This document shows positions 41,970 through 55,556 of a DNA stretch of 64,000 nucleotides, in pieces. Positions within the stretch are counted from its first letter, which is position 1, and every line of letters begins with the position of its first letter. Both the position numbers and the translations under genes were made by a program. The notes below the pieces were generated by a model. That model had not been told where the DNA came from and did not search any database. It was given only the letters and a program-made list of their open reading frames with translations. Origin of the DNA: Annulohypoxylon bovei var. microspora (lineage: Eukaryota; Ascomycota; Sordariomycetes; Xylariales; Hypoxylaceae); contig MU405250.1 in assembly GCA_022836615.1 (NCBI GenBank), positions 62,001 through 126,000 on the forward strand, in the 5' to 3' direction.

Positions 41970-44900
41970 ATGTCGACAGTACCATCAGGCGCCATCCCGC
42001 CCAAAGGTGGCCCAGTTCCGACCAGCTTAAAGGCGCCAGCAACGTCGAGCACCAATCCCGAGTCAGTCACCTCCACTGGGAACAAGGCTTCTAGTTCGCC
42101 CGGCGAAACTCCACCGCCCTCGGCTCCTCGTCGATCCACCCGTCCTGTATCATCCGACTTTCTCTCCGACAAGGCCACCGCTGCCTTCATACGCCGAGTG
42201 CTCTGCGCCCAGCACTTAGCCGATAGGGGGAGGAGTACGCCTGCTCCGATCCATGATCTACTGCCGCCTCTGACTAGTCGCAACGATGTGGATCTTCAAC
42301 TATATGCCCTCATAGCTATCATCATCAAAGAGTTTGTTCAGAATTGGTATGGTAGGATTACGCCAGACGAGACATTCGTCTCCGAGATAGTGCACATTAT
42401 TGCACATTGCACCCGAGCATTAGAACAGCGGTTACGGAATGTAGACCTGGAGAGTTTGCTGTTCGACGAGCTCCCAGAATTGCTAGATGCGCACATCCGA
42501 GGTTGGCTGCCATATCTATTATTATCTAGCCAACAGAACTCGTTTATTTTATTATCCCGTGGCTAACGACATCATGCAGCGTATCGTATTGCGAAGAGCT
42601 CAGTAGCCCGCCCACCAGTCGAGGCAAATCCACGCGAGATCTATCACTCGCTCTGGCCCCTGCCTGCTCTATCCCCAGTTCCCAAATCCGAGTCTGGCAG
42701 TGCCCAGGTTCAGGCAAGCAATGAAAGTGAATATCGTCAACTTTTAGTTCAGGGCGTTCTCGCACTTCTACTTCCGACTGAGGATCTTGAGAATGAGTGC
42801 TTGACGGCGTTGGTTGGACAGATATTTTCTGAACTCGTTATTGGCAATCTAGTTGTCAATAAACTATCGGAGCCATGGCTCATATGGGAAATCCTAATCA
42901 TGCTAACAAGATTAGTACGCACGAAAGGCGCCATAAAGACCTCTGCATCTGGAGATATCACGCCGAGTATCAATCTAAAAGCGGGCTCCGGCATAGTTCC
43001 GTCGACTACGAGCAAAACTAGTGTGCATATCCAGGAGGCTTTCTGGTCCGTGATCCAATGGGGTTTCGTTATAGTAAACTCGATACGATTAATGATCAGC
43101 ACGTTAATGCTTTCCCGAGCACTCCCTCCGAGGTCCACTCCTAGCTTCGGACGCCTGGCAAAACCAGCCTTTCATGATGGTGATGAAGAAGAATCATACC
43201 ACCCTCCAGCAGCTTTAGAGACACCCTCGCAACCAGTCAAGATTCCCATTGCGGACTTCAAAATATGGCCTTGCGCCGGGAACCTGCTCGAAATAGACGC
43301 TCGCATGCCTTGGATGAGCGGAGCCTTGTCCATGATACAATGGGGAGCTCTCAGAGGTCCTGGAAACTTGGCAGGGTTTGACGGGATGATCGATAGGTAG
43401 GCGAATCAATCTTCTTTTCTCTCTCATCGCGGAAGCACCTATCTCGTCACCTCGCATGCGTCTCAGGTCACAGGACCACAGGTCACCCATTCATATGCCA
43501 GGAACGTCTTGTCTCTCAAGTGTGCATGACGAGCATTACCTTTCTATCACAAGATTAATTTACATGGACGATCGGATATCGGCTTGGCAAATCGACGAAA
43601 CGAGCCGTGGATACTTAGCCCAGACCATTTTCAGTAAAGCCAACCTCTAGTCGAGGGAGGTGCTGTACGACACTACCATCCTCTTGATGTCGCGGCCGGA
43701 TAAACAGGAAGCCATCCAAAGTCCGATATTCGCCAGGGTCAGCAACAGAGACTTCATTCCAGGGGTTGTCCTCATTCACAACCAATGACCGGGTAAACCT
43801 AGATATCCTTCATCCGATTGCACGATAAACGGCGCGGGGCTGAGTCTAGCAGGCCTACCTGGCCATCCGCGAGCCTTATTTACGCGCCCAACTTTGGAAC
43901 TTGCAGGGATTCCTGCCCTCGACCAAGGATCCCTTAAGCCAGTACGACGCCACGAACTCTTTTCCCTTTCGCTTCGTACCGCTGGACCCCGCCGCTACCG
44001 TTTCCCGCACGCACGGGCATCTCTCCGACGCGCGTTGTTCAGGCTAGGGACTTTTACACGACAGATCCTATCTCGAACCTAGATATCTTAGCAGCCTCTG
44101 CTATTCTGCTTCGATGTTAGTCGATGCTAGTACCTGTCGTACTACTCATGGCCATCCCACTGTATCCAATATATACTTCCGCTCTTGGTTCGATCAGCGG
44201 AACGACAACGACTATGTTCAGCTCCGAATGCCGTCAGATGTGATCGTCCAAAGACGGCACTAGCTTGCGTAGCTTATACCGGGATATTTTGAAACCTTTC
44301 CGAGAGCGATAATGTGGCTTTCAAATACCCTGGCGTCGGGATACGCATGTATCATACACCATCTTGGCCGTTCCGTCCAAACTTAATCGATCTGAGTTCT
44401 TTGGGTCTCGGCCTCGCATATTTGCGCCCAAAAGACCTTCATCGTCGTAGCTCTTCCCCGATCGGATGGGACCAGGGGTGACCCCAGGGCTTATGCAGCT
44501 TCTAGCTCCCCTGTAGAAGCTCTCTTCTCCGCGCAAAGCTCCACGGTCCCTTGAAGCCTCACATCGCTTGTCCGTTTGATACAGTCATGCGAGGTAGCCT
44601 TTGCATTATCAATCATGATTAGGTGTGGTTACACCTGGTCGTGTGTACCTTGACCATGAAGCCATGGTTGCAACAAGATTCCACTATGGAACCGTTCGGA
44701 TTATCTGCCCTAAGAATCTGACTCTTTGGAATTCGCGCTCCTCCCCCCAAATACCCCCCCTCGAATCATCCCGCTTACGGTAACACCTGTACCACTAGAC
44801 CCCCCACGTTCCCTACAACGACTTTCCTTAGAAGCTTCTATTAATGTTCGCTGGTACATGGTTTGCACTGTACTGATCTCGCACAGACTTCTTTCACATC

Positions 44901-45559
44901 ATATCCACGCCTATATTCTCGATCCTGCTCGTCTTCCCCCGCTCCTTCGAACCGTGCGCGGCGCCCTCTTCCCCAATAACGCCCCAGGCGTGCCGAGCTT
45001 GATCCCTCCCTCATCTGACGAACAGCTGGCCGCCCTGCGTCGCAGATGCGCTAACGCGCTTTTGGCGCTTGTTCCGAAGGGGGTGGGCAGGCTTTATTAC
45101 GGTAGCAGTACCTGGCTTTTGTCTACCAGATCGACTAACACTCAGAGGAGTCCGAGCTCGCGGTCCGGACCGTTTAAAACCAAAGGTAATAACACGGCAC
45201 ATAATGCCAATAGCACGGGAGAGGAAGTCGCACGCGTGCGGCTTACCGATGAGGGCAAATCTATTAGAGACAGCCATGCAACGTTGACCCCAGAAGGTTC
45301 AAAGCGGCAATTTGGAGACACCGGTGTGCCGCCGACCGAGGCTGGTGGCGACAATCGGGCTGACATGTGTGACAAGGTCGATGACGAGGAGGAGAACAGA
45401 ATCTTATCGGAGATCGAGACCGGCATCCTCGATGTCTTCTCGGATCCCTATTGTAACAAGCATCTGGTGTACGGGATTCTAGAGCTCGTCCTCGTGCGCC
45501 TTATGCCCGAACTAGCCGAGAAGGGGGTGATCGAACTGTGGGAAGAACGTTTAAGTTAA
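41970..45559 (+). CDS. PXA-domain protein (sorting-nexin-associated), with a 1.49-kb intron
   Basis: Three exons, 41970-42501, 42580-43396 and 44887-45559, give 673 residues in frame. After a disordered Ser/Pro-rich start, the PXA domain covers about 65-290. Landmarks are LPPLTSRNDVDLQLYALIAI, IKEFVQNWYGRITPDETFVS, IIAHCTRALEQRLRNVDLES, then HIRAYRIAKSSVARPP across intron 1, and NECLTALVGQIFSELVIGNL. The rest is helical. Intron 2 (43397-44886) joins GMIDR to LLSHHIHAYILDPARLPPLL, a natural continuation. Later residues reach LFPNNAPGVPSLIPPSSDE and a C-terminus MPELAEKGVIELWEERLS. PXA domains occur in Snx13/Mdm1-type proteins at endosome, vacuole and ER contacts. This one lacks visible PX or RGS domains. 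The first donor is GTTGGC. Confidence 0.83.
43397..44886 (+). other. Oversized intron of the PXA gene with antisense coding-like remnants
   Basis: 1490 bp, against 45-170 bp for nearly every other intron here. The donor is GTAGGC and the acceptor is CTGATCTCGCACAG. On the minus strand, 43809-43615 is open for 64 codons and reads like a real protein (VNEDNPWNEVSVADPGEYRT, then FLFIRPRHQEDG). A possible intron lies at 43799-43883. Further coding-like minus-strand segments lie at about 44069-43877 (KGKEFVASYWLKG) and 44536-44321, but they are in different frames with stops between. This looks like a decayed gene or insertion relic. I do not recognise the family. Confidence 0.5.
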
Positions 45560-47604
45560 GGGAGGGCCGGCCAGTCGGTTTGTCTCGTAAACGAAATAAG
45601 TAATGTAATGATTGATACCCAACCAACCGACCTACCGTTAGAACGGACAACGCAACATAAAAATAAAAAGGAAATTTACTAAACAGAGTTTCAAACTTTC
45701 TCATGCACCGCCCTGGTCCAGATCGGGTGGCACCCTACCCTCTTCTCATGCAATGCAACATACACAGTCCAACATAAGCAGCAATATAGAACTGACGGGG
45801 CCGAGGGGCGAGAAGTTCCGGAAGGCTAGTTACAGAGCCGCGACAGGCTCCGCTTTCGATGTTTACATATGTTTTGTGTCTCACCTAATACTTTGTCGTT
45901 CGGCCGGCTCGTGATAAGGGGAAGGGGGCCTGGTAGATGGATGGATGGATGGATGTGTATTGTATTACTATGGATGTAGAAGGTTACTCCAAAAATAAAC
46001 AAACGTTCGGTCATGGTTTTGGGACGGGCTCGGATAGCGAAATCGAACCCCCTTTTTGCGAGTGGTGCAACCTCAACTGCTCCCCTGGCGTGGTGCTTTC
46101 GAGGGTCGACTAGTTTGCTGCGTTGCTTGTATGGTATGAGACCCCTTTCTACTGCGTGTCGAACCGAGGAGGTGGACGGAAGGGACGGTGGTAAGTTTAG
46201 AGTCGGGTAGGTGGTTAGGTAGAGTGATATTTTCATTTCATAGCATATGTGTGTATTGCTGAGATTAGGTAGGAAGAGATAGTAGTAGTAGAGCAGTGAA
46301 ATTCAAGATTAGTGTCAGCTACTTAGAGAGAGAAAAAGAATAGTCACCCCGGATGGACGCCTGATAGTGCTGCTATGTAGAAAAAGAACAATGAACCGAA
46401 ACACTTTCCCCTTTCCACAGAGACACTGACACCGGTCACCAAACACCTTCACGCCTCCTTTCCCCTTAGTCCCCTTTAGTCCCCTTCCGCTCCCCTTTGC
46501 CTCCCGCGGACGGAGGGAGAGTTGCCTCTCCACGTCCAAAAAGATGTCAGCGAATGTGAGTTCTTCCTACTCCCCCCCTATTCTCAACTCCGTCGAGGAT
46601 AACGAGGGGCTCGAGGCGAAGGCAGTTCTTCTCTTCTCGTTCGAAAGGAGACCACGGACAGACAGACAGACAGCAGATTTATATACGGGGGAATCTTATA
46701 GAAATACCGAGAAGACGAAGAAAAAATAAAGCCATTGGGTTTTTTGAGATTTGTTGGATGTTGGTGTTTCCTGGGTAGCGGTAGTGATGTTCGCGTGAGC
46801 GGGACAGAGTCTTGTTGCCGGATGGGTCGGTAGTATGGTATAGTATGGTATATCAATATAGCACCGAAGGGAGAGGATACCGAGCGCCCGAATACCAAAT
46901 ATCAGTTTTTCCCTCCTCTTTCTTTCCTCCCTCCCCTTATCCCTTTCGCTCTCACTCTCTCCCTTCGTCGATTGCTCGAATTTCGGGTATATTTCGCTAG
47001 GTCAAACGCGCGGTGGGGCGACGGGGTATATTGTGTATGTATATGAATATGACGATGATGCTTCGTGAGAAAATATAGTGTATATAATTACGCTTTGATT
47101 CGGTTAATATCTGTTGGGGGCTTGGCAAATGTTTTTTATTTTTCTGGTTTTTTTAGTTTTCCCCTTTCCTTCGGCCTGGTAAACTCCTGTCAAGTATGAG
47201 TATGGGTATGATGACTGTCCTTGTTCCCTATGCCTGTCGTGAGACGTTTTCTGATGTAGACTCAGAATGATTTGAGCTGTTCTGTTGTTATGAGCACTTA
47301 TAGTTGGAAGCGAATGTGAAATAGGTAAAATAGAATGGGTTTTAGGTGGTCGAATTCGTCAGGTTCTTGTGGTCCCTGATTCGTCGGGTCATGCAGATCA
47401 GAGTCGGGAATTCCTAAGTGTCCAATTTAGAGGATTCGATAGTCCGCGTCTGACGCTGTCGCCGATCCGGCAGGAGACCCAACCCTCAAGGATTTAGAAG
47501 ATTTAGAACAAGGAATCCGGTGATTAAGAGAGAGCCTAAGCTACTACCGGCATGTATGGTGTCCATGGAGACGCTTTTCTGAAGTCGGTCGACTTCAAGA
47601 GTTG
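45560..47604. other. Intergenic 2.0 kb between convergent genes
   Basis: Unusually long for two 3' flanks. It contains a GATG microsatellite at 45936-45955, a GACA run near 46657 and a CT-rich tract at about 46911-46962. A minus-strand ORF of 136 codons at 45826-46236 has a charged middle part (KHHARGAVEVAPLAKRGFDF) but no recognised domain. It may contain an unrecognised short gene or a long 3' UTR. Confidence 0.4.
45936..45955. repeat. GATG microsatellite
   Basis: Five consecutive GATG units. Confidence 0.85.
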
Positions 47605-49457
47605 TCATACACTCATCGTCGTCTCATTTTTGATCATGGGCGAGGGAGCCGTAGTCATCTCTGTGTCGCCTTCCGGTATCCTCGACAGCCCACCGAAGCC
47701 CTGGTTGGCCTGAGGAATCCCCATCTGCTGCTGCGACTGTAACCCCAACTTCTCGGTAAGCCCGAGGACTATTAAGAAGTCGTTCTGGTCAACCAACCCC
47801 GTGGTCTTGAACTGCTGCATGAAGCTAAGAAGGGTGTCCGCGGCTCGTCTGGCATCCTCTTGCGTTGGGGAACTCGGTGAGGATCCCAGAGTCGTCCCGG
47901 ATACTGCGGCCCCTGAGCAGCTCGACCTGCCGGCTAAACTGCTATTGCTACTTACGTGATGCAGCTGCGTAGGCGGGGAGATAGCCGAGTCTAGGCCCCC
48001 GAAAGGTGGAGCCGGGATCTCGTGGGTAGGCGACTCGAGAGCCGACGACGGCGCCGTTCCGGATTGGCTGTACTTGGGTGTTAGCGGTTCGCTGGACTGT
48101 GACTGGTTAATGTAGTCGAGATGTCCGAGGTCGGGAACGGTCTGACTTCGAGGACGCTGGAAGTTGGGGTTTCCGGGTATTTGGTTCCTATCGCCAAACA
48201 TTCCCGAATTAGGATCCGGTGAGAAGTTGAACTGCGAGGTCGGGCTGAAAGCACCAGCGGAGAAGGTCGAGCTTGGCGGATCCGTGACGGCGCTGGAAAG
48301 CGATGTCGAGCTCTGCGAGTGCGGGTGTCGATACCCATTAGTGTCGAAGTCCATAAAGCTTGTGGATAGAGATTCTTTGCTTTCGGATTTTTCGATCGCT
48401 GAGGTAGGTTGCGGTGAGTGGTTGATCGGTGAAGCCGGTGAGATACCTCCTGGTGTCTGCGTGGTAGATAATAACGGCGAGTCAGTGTCTAGTCGAGCGT
48501 TGTCGGGGATAGCAGTCTCGGATGCTCTGCGAATAAGTTTTCCGGGGCCGATGTTGTGCTTCTGCTTGAACTTCTCGATCCATGAGGGCGTGATGGTTTT
48601 GAGAGGACTGTCTGAGCCGGTACAGAATACCCTCGCCTTCTCCTCCATCTGTGAATCGCTGACTACGACTCCCTTCTTCTGCTGACCCCTAACCCAGTTT
48701 GCGAGAGCTCGCTCAATGTCCGGTGGAGACTTTCCCTTTGCCTTTTTTACGGGAGAACCACCCTGACTATCCAGGTTGAGATACAATTCCTTCCTTCGCA
48801 ATACCTTCGACACGGTACTGTCAAGGTAACGTTAGCGATCAAAATCCGATTCGATGTCTGTCGACTTTACCTTCGCTCAACGCCAAACTTCTGTCCAATT
48901 TCTGTCTGTTTGGCGTGAGGGTTGTCCTCGTGAAATAAACACATGTTCCTGCGATCTTCGTCCGTTAACGTCTTCCTCGGTTGCGACGTATTAATCGTCG
49001 GCAACCTTGGAGGTTGTCTCATAGGGACCGACGCCGGCGGGATAGGTACGGGAGGCGCCGGGTAGCTCTGGGAGGGGTTCGTCCGGAGGCTAGGCCATGG
49101 AACCTGGGAAGGTTGTTGTGTTGGTATTATCAACGGATGAGGTAGATGGCTCGCGTAGTTGTTATGCGGCTGACTGTGCATTTGATGCGGAACAGGCGGC
49201 GGAGCCATCCCGATAGACTCTGATGGTAATCCATGAGTTACCGGCGGGATATAGTAGTCACCTCCGTAAGTTGTCATGCCCATATGGTTATAGGTGGTCA
49301 TGTCAACCCATTGTTCGTTCGAGTACGAGTTGTCATGAGCCATGTGGTTATCCTGGTCTATACCAGTTGAACCGATTATTGTATTGTGCATGGCTATCGT
49401 GCCAACTGAGCCGGCTATACTGGACAGTTGGTGGGATCCGTAGGATATAGCCCGCAT
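47605..49457 (-). CDS. CENP-B/Tc5-type HTH DNA-binding protein, putative transcription factor
   Basis: Two exons, 49457-48871 and 48817-47605, with a 53-bp intron (GTAAAG donor, GCTAACG branch, CAG acceptor), give 599 residues. The N-terminal 155 residues are Pro/His/Gln/Tyr-rich. Residues about 160-210 form a CENP-B/Abp1-type helix-turn-helix (KTLTDEDRRNMCLFHEDNPH, then QTEIGQKFGVERSTVSKVLR across the splice). A second Tc5-type HTH follows at about 228-290 (IERALANWVRGQQKKG, WIEKFKQKHNIGPGKLIRR). The rest is Ser/Pro-rich, with a helical ARRAADTLLSFMQQF segment near the end. There is no DDE catalytic domain, so this is a domesticated DNA-binding protein rather than a transposase, as with CENP-B and S. 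pombe Abp1/Cbh. The target site is unknown. A long gene-free region lies upstream. Confidence 0.85.
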
Positions 49458-52400
49458 TGACTGACAGTCACGACGTAGACTGGTAATCTGAGGTTCCCGT
49501 TATGTAGGGTTTGGCAACGAGCCGCAGTTAGAGTCTGATAGAAAGGTAGGATTGGCGCTGGCAGCTGTGGAGATCTGCCGGGACGGTTTTTTTGACAACT
49601 CGACTTTTACGGGCGGGAGACAGCATGCATACTCAGATTCAGTTAACCAATTGGTCCTTTAAGAGAGCAGGTGTGTCGTGACCGGTTTGTATGTAGTTTA
49701 CTGCCCTCGTTATCTGTTGGGAGCTGCAGCAAAAAGTCGGGTTTCTGCCAAAAGGTTGACCGGTAAGTCTCCCGTGGTAATGAAGGATGAGGAGGCGCAA
49801 ATCTCGACTCAGGTAGCTAGTCGTTTGGTTGTCGTTGTATCTCATGCGCAATAATAGGACGTCGAATTTTAAGAACCAACCAACAAGCACCTTGGGGGCC
49901 CTACTGTTTTCTATCAAGTTGGCCCAACTCTTTACACTTTTTTTCTTTCTTTTCGTCAACAAGACCTCTTCTCCTGAGTTGATCTAGTTTCCTTATTTTG
50001 ATTTTCCGAGTTTTCCCCTTGGTGGTTGTCTTTAGTTTCCCCCTCTATTTTTGCTGCATCGAGGAATAGCAAAGAGAAGTTGGCCTGTGCCGTCTTGGTG
50101 TAAATGGAAACGGCCGAAGGGTTGACAAAAACGCAGCAGGGTGGACGACGTAGCAAACAGAGTCAACTAGGGACTAGTGAGGTGGTGGCTTTTCACCAGC
50201 TTGACCATCGATTGAAGGTCTAGCTCGCCTAGTAGAAGACGCCGCAATGCAGTATCATAGCTGGGCTTTCAAGATAGGAATATCAGACGCACGGCGAAAG
50301 GTAGGGCTAGATGCTAGACACAGAACATGTGGAGGAGACCGTACATAGATACATATGTAAGTCTGTATGCAGCAACAGGGATGCGTGAGTGCCCTTCTAG
50401 TCCGGGGGCCCTGAATAACAAGAGATACTTAGAAGGGGGGTGTGCGTGTGGTAACCCTCGAGGGATAAGATGTGGTATGACAGGTCTGACAGGACGAGGG
50501 TCCCTAAGCAGAGGGTACAGATGAATTAATGTAGTTAGACCCGTGAATGTGCGTCTAAAGAGGGCTGGCTAGCCGGGGTCGAATCTTCAAGGTGTGTGGA
50601 GAGACCACGATGCTACCGTGCTTTTTTAACATGTCAGAGAAACCACAAACTGGAGAGCTATATCCATATCCTGGACAACAGCCATGCCCATCAGACGGGA
50701 ATGACAAGGGCCGCAAAAAGCAACTGAAAGCGCCACCCCCGGGGCACTCGGCAAGCCGTACACGTAGAACGTAGCAGTGGTTTATGAGACAAGCCGAATG
50801 AGATGCTAGAGAGAAAACAGAGAGACATGGACAACTCAGAAGACTTCTTCAAGAGCTAATTCTTTAGAAGGTAATTTCAAAACACGAAACAAGTAATAAC
50901 AAGTAACAAGTAACAAGTAAAAAAATAAAAAATGAAAAAAAAGGCTATTAGGTAGTTTAGACCGCATTTCCCTAGTGTTCCCGTCCGGGTGGCTGCCAGC
51001 CATGTTTCCTAGTTGAGAATGTTTCTCGACGAAAGTTCTTTTGGCGTTGATGAGGGGAGGGAAAAGAGCAACGAGGGACCAGCCGATCTGGCTGGTTCAA
51101 GGTCAACCGAATCTAACTAAAGTGCGGGTAACTGGATGCTCCCGAGGTGGAACTAGGGCATGGGGATCTTCGAAATGAGAGAAAAGGTAGATGGATTATG
51201 AATATGTAGAAGAGAATGATGATGATAGCAAATCTTGCCCTATTTCTTATTAGGGATTATGAGTCCTGAACAAAACCCCACATGCAGTTGAACCAAGCAG
51301 CCAAGCAGCGCTCTTCTTCCTCTCTCACCTCTTGTCAGCTTGCTCGTTACCTGGTTATTGCCATATTATCTGATTATGTACTTCAATAGCATCACACCCT
51401 GCTAATGTTAAAGTAAAACAAACAGGATAATAAAGAAGATCGAAACAACGGCAACGAATAGATCCCTCCCCTCGTCACGGGCCAACTTATTTAGACTCAC
51501 GATAGTTGAGATGAATGGGTTTAGTCAAACCAGGTTAACAAATATTAGGGACCAAAACAAACCAAACAGACACAAGCAGACGAGCAGGCCCGGACCAGGT
51601 GAGCCGTTGCGACACCTACAAAGGTAACTCGGCGGGAAGGATTGCAAGCATTGAGACGACTTTCTCGGAGAAGTCTTGGTAGAGCTGGTACATAGAGCTG
51701 GCTGGTACTAGGTATAGTAGAGGTCAGCAAAACCCTGTGCCGTACGAAGTAAACTCGAATGAGAAGACGCAAAGACGTTGAATGAGGTATTTCGTAGAAG
51801 CTTGGCCTCGTTTTCCCTTCTCCACTGAGTCTTTTTAGTCTTAGCGGACTCGTTGACGGGCTGACCTAGCAGGGACTCTCTTTTTCAGCAGGGTACCATG
51901 GTCCACATCCCCATGTCAGAAACGGACCGTATCGTCTTTTCATAGGGCAAACATGGACCACTCTCTGCCACCGTTTCCGTACCCGTCCACGACGGATCGT
52001 CATAATAGCTTTCTGCTATTTTATTTGACGGTCGCTAGCGAGCCAGATCTCTCCATAGCCTTGAGAGCTTCATGTGAGCCCCTCACCTTCTCAAAACAAG
52101 CTTAGAGAAACATCCAATTATATAGCCATCAACCCATCAAACCCCCAGGCCGAGGTTTCGAAGAACGCGTATTACTTAGAAGATGACAATCCTGTTCATT
52201 CCTTTTGGATCTACTAGAGCTCACATGGCGCCTGGTTTGTTCCTACATCAACCCATATCCAGTAGGTAGCTAGTTTATTGCTAGTCCAGGAGAAGAAGCG
52301 TCATCATCGTGAAAGATCTCAGCAAGCAGAGCAAGGTAGCTCTCGTCTGCATTTGCCCATTCGGCCATAATCGGACCATATGATGACAAAGGAGGGGTAT

Positions 52401-55400
52401 TGAGATTTGTTCGTGCTCGCCGAGCCGAGAGAGAGAGAGAGATGGTCATTCATTCTTTGCGACTCCCGCTGCTTCCTAGTCTTCCACAATCATAATCATA
52501 GCGCGTAATGCCCATTATCTCCGTTTGTGAGACAACCTCGACCAGGTCAAATTGAGATGAGCACCATATGGATACTGGGGCCCCTGTCTATTCTCCCCCC
52601 TCCAAAGGCCGATTGTGCCGGGGGTCCCCCCCCAAAAAGTCTGTGAGTTTTCTCTTGACATTTCTGTTTCTGACAAAGGTCATGACCTTTGTTCCCTTCT
52701 CCCCTTCTCCCCCAGCTGTTCCATACCTATATTTCGTCGGTTGACGACCGTTCAATGCCGGAAAGCGGAAAGCCTCACGCCTCTAGGGCAGATCACGGCA
52801 GGCCATAAAAGATCGATGTCATGCAAACCGGGGTTGAGATCTCTACGCCTCAGTGGTCTCGCTAGAGCCATTGACGTACGCGATGATGTTTTTCCCATGA
52901 CGGCTAAGGCTATTACGAAATATGCATAGATCAAAGTTATAAAAGCGCTACTACATGCGCGGTCCGAGCATGAGACAGCGCAGTGTTTCTGTTAAGCTCT
53001 TATGAAGCTCTTATGAGCCTCTTACGGCCTCGTGACGAGTTGTCAGCAATGCGACGGGACGCCAGTCTTTTTTAGAAGCCGATCTCGTCTGAAAGTTGCT
53101 CCTGTAGCACTCACTCACTTACCGGGTGAGGGTTGTTCTATCAAGCCGTCGCGGCAAGCAAGCTTTGTGTAGCATCTAGACCCCCAAGCCGTCGGGAAGA
53201 TATCTAGGATCAACATCTCGCCTCCAACATGCCTCAACACTTCACCTTCCGGTGAGAACCTCTTACACGCGATGTTGGTAGGATTCTTCTCTCAGCTGTG
53301 TACGTCTCATTTCCACATTCCCTCGGCGTGAAAATATTGTTCTTCAGCGGCTTGGCCGCGAGCTGCTATTGCTCCAAACCTGCCTATATACATACAGTAC
53401 AATACCAACAAGTTCTTAGACGAAGAGCGTAGATAGGTCTGAATATTCCAGCACCTTGGGTCTAAAGGGCAGAGCAACCAACAACAGGTCGCGAAGCGCA
53501 GCCTGGAATTACCATTGGATATAATTTCCGGGTCAGACGCGAGGCCCTCACCGAGGTCCGTTGGGCGATTGGGCATGAATGGTCAGGAGGTCCAAGCGAG
53601 TACAGTACTGTTTTCCGTGCGCCGGGCTATCTTCCAGTTGGTCAGCTTTATCTATATCCTGGACTATCCATGCCTAACTCTTCAAAAGAGGCTTGAATCC
53701 TAGAAAGTAGAGGCTTGTTCGAGCTTAGCGTCCTTATGAAAAGCACCAGTTGTTGCCACAAGGCCGAGATTTGTGTTACATACAAAGCTGCGAGGCGTCT
53801 GTGCAGCTCTATGTTGTATGTAACTTGTTTCTTTCGGCTTCATGCAAGGCTCAACAACCACCCCCCCTCTCTCTTCATGCCTCAATGCCTCATGGGTTAT
53901 TGCAGTTCGAGAGTCGGCTACTCCTCCCATATATGATTTCGTAGATAAAATCCTTTTAAGATCGCGAGATCACCCATAATAAGCCATAGCCGTAGCCGAC
54001 CCCGGCGGTACGTTGCCGACGATGCGGCTGTGGAGTTTAAATACAATACCATATTGCCATATAACTAATAGGTACTGTACTATACAATACCCTGCGCACT
54101 ATTTGGCGATCGAAGTAACGTCATGCCGCGATACATCTTCGTCCCTAAAAGCAGCAGCCACTGGCTAAGTACCCATACAAGCCATATTTATCGTCCCTTT
54201 AAGACGACACACAAAGTTCCCATAAGCAAACCTCGGCGTTAGTGAGTCGCGTTACGGCGGAAAGAAGTTCGAACCGAGTGCAGAGAAAGAGATGAAATAA
54301 TAAAGCATAAACTATTGCGAAATTTCGGGCCTCGTCATCCGTCGCAATCCTAACGACTCTTCTAATCGGGAAAGCAGCATTGGCGAAGAGATGAACAGCT
54401 TACCAGATGCGACCAAAATACTAAGTATTGGAAACGAAATATCGAAAAGCGCAGTTGACGCGGTATCAGCCTACACCATCGTCGCGTCAGAAAATCCGAG
54501 GTCTTGTCGGAGACAACCTCACGATGAGACCTCTCCCACATAGGCTAGACCGCCCGCCCTATATTATGTATTGCCTTGCAGCCAACCATATTGGGAGAGG
54601 TTCAGGGAATAGCCATAGGATAGCCCGAGGCTAGCACAGCTCAAAAAATGAGGCTGCTGGAACAACCCGGCATTTCCCAGAAAAGCTACAGTAACAACCG
54701 CAGATGTGAGTGTGTGTGTACGGTAACATCCCAATCGCTTTGAACTGCCTACAAGAAATCGAGACATGGTGACAGGAAGGAAATAATGGCGTTATTTGTC
54801 ATCAGGATCAGCTACGAATTCGGGAAACGCGTGTGTGGTGGCAAGGTTTGTCTCGCATGGCCTTTGGGTCTTGGAACTTGGGTCGCGCATGGCTAGGCCA
54901 TGAGGTAGATGAATAATGAGAAAGTAAATCGATAATCTGAGATTAACGACATCTTGTTGGATGCGAGTATGGCAGTTGGGTTACGAAGTATTGACTAGAA
55001 GCCCCGTAATGACCCCCAAAATTCCAGATGATCGAGAACTTTTCTCCACGAAGGGGCTGTCAGATGTACCGTGGGCGGCTAGAGGAGCGTTGTGAAAGGT
55101 TGGAAGCAGGTACCAATTTACGTTCGGCCACTTTAGGGAGTGGATAATTTCTTATGCTGGACCGTTGAGTGGTCAAAAAATATTCCGGTCGTTTAAAGGT
55201 GCAACGAGAGAGACGCAAGGCCAAGACAGCGACCGGCAATAAATCGTTGGACTTATCATTGTGGCGTAATGTATGTAAGAAGCAGACCAGACGGATACAC
55301 AAAAACATCGAACATCGTGTCCCGCGTGTGTCAACCTACTGCAGAAAGGGGGGGTGCCTTAGACAGACGTACCTTAACGGCCTCTAAAGAATAAGTAAGG

Positions 55401-55547
55401 CACCGCTCATGCATCCCCCGCCCCGTCGGAGACATGGTCGCATCAACTGAGGCCCTTCGGTTATGCAGGTCGTGACGGTTTGCAGCCCTGGGTCTCTGGA
55501 GTATATGCGGAGTGCGCTCAGGCTTTCTGTTTTCAACATGCGGCTTA
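49458..55547. other. 6.1-kb stretch without a recognisable gene
   Basis: Upstream of the HTH gene. The longest frames are near 110 codons and lack motifs. Notable items are a GA microsatellite at about 52427-52443 and an interval at 52615-52934 open on both strands. Runs of uORF-sized frames at 49500-50160 could lie in a long leader. No tRNA or rRNA was seen. It may be an extended regulatory region or hold non-coding transcripts. Confidence 0.45.
52427..52443. repeat. GA microsatellite
   Basis: About eight GA units. Confidence 0.8.
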
Positions 55548-55556
55548 CTATCTATG

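Noticed and set aside
43562..43575. YMDD motif in a plus-strand frame, suggesting a reverse transcriptase
   Set aside because: No other reverse-transcriptase motif surrounds it, and the stronger coding signal is on the minus strand.
50560..50605. GGGTCGAATCTTC resembling a tRNA B box
   Set aside because: No acceptor, D or anticodon stems can be drawn around it.
52615..52934. Frames open on both strands (104 and 60 codons), possible structured RNA
   Set aside because: I could not fit it to any known small RNA fold or box motifs, and no protein family is visible.
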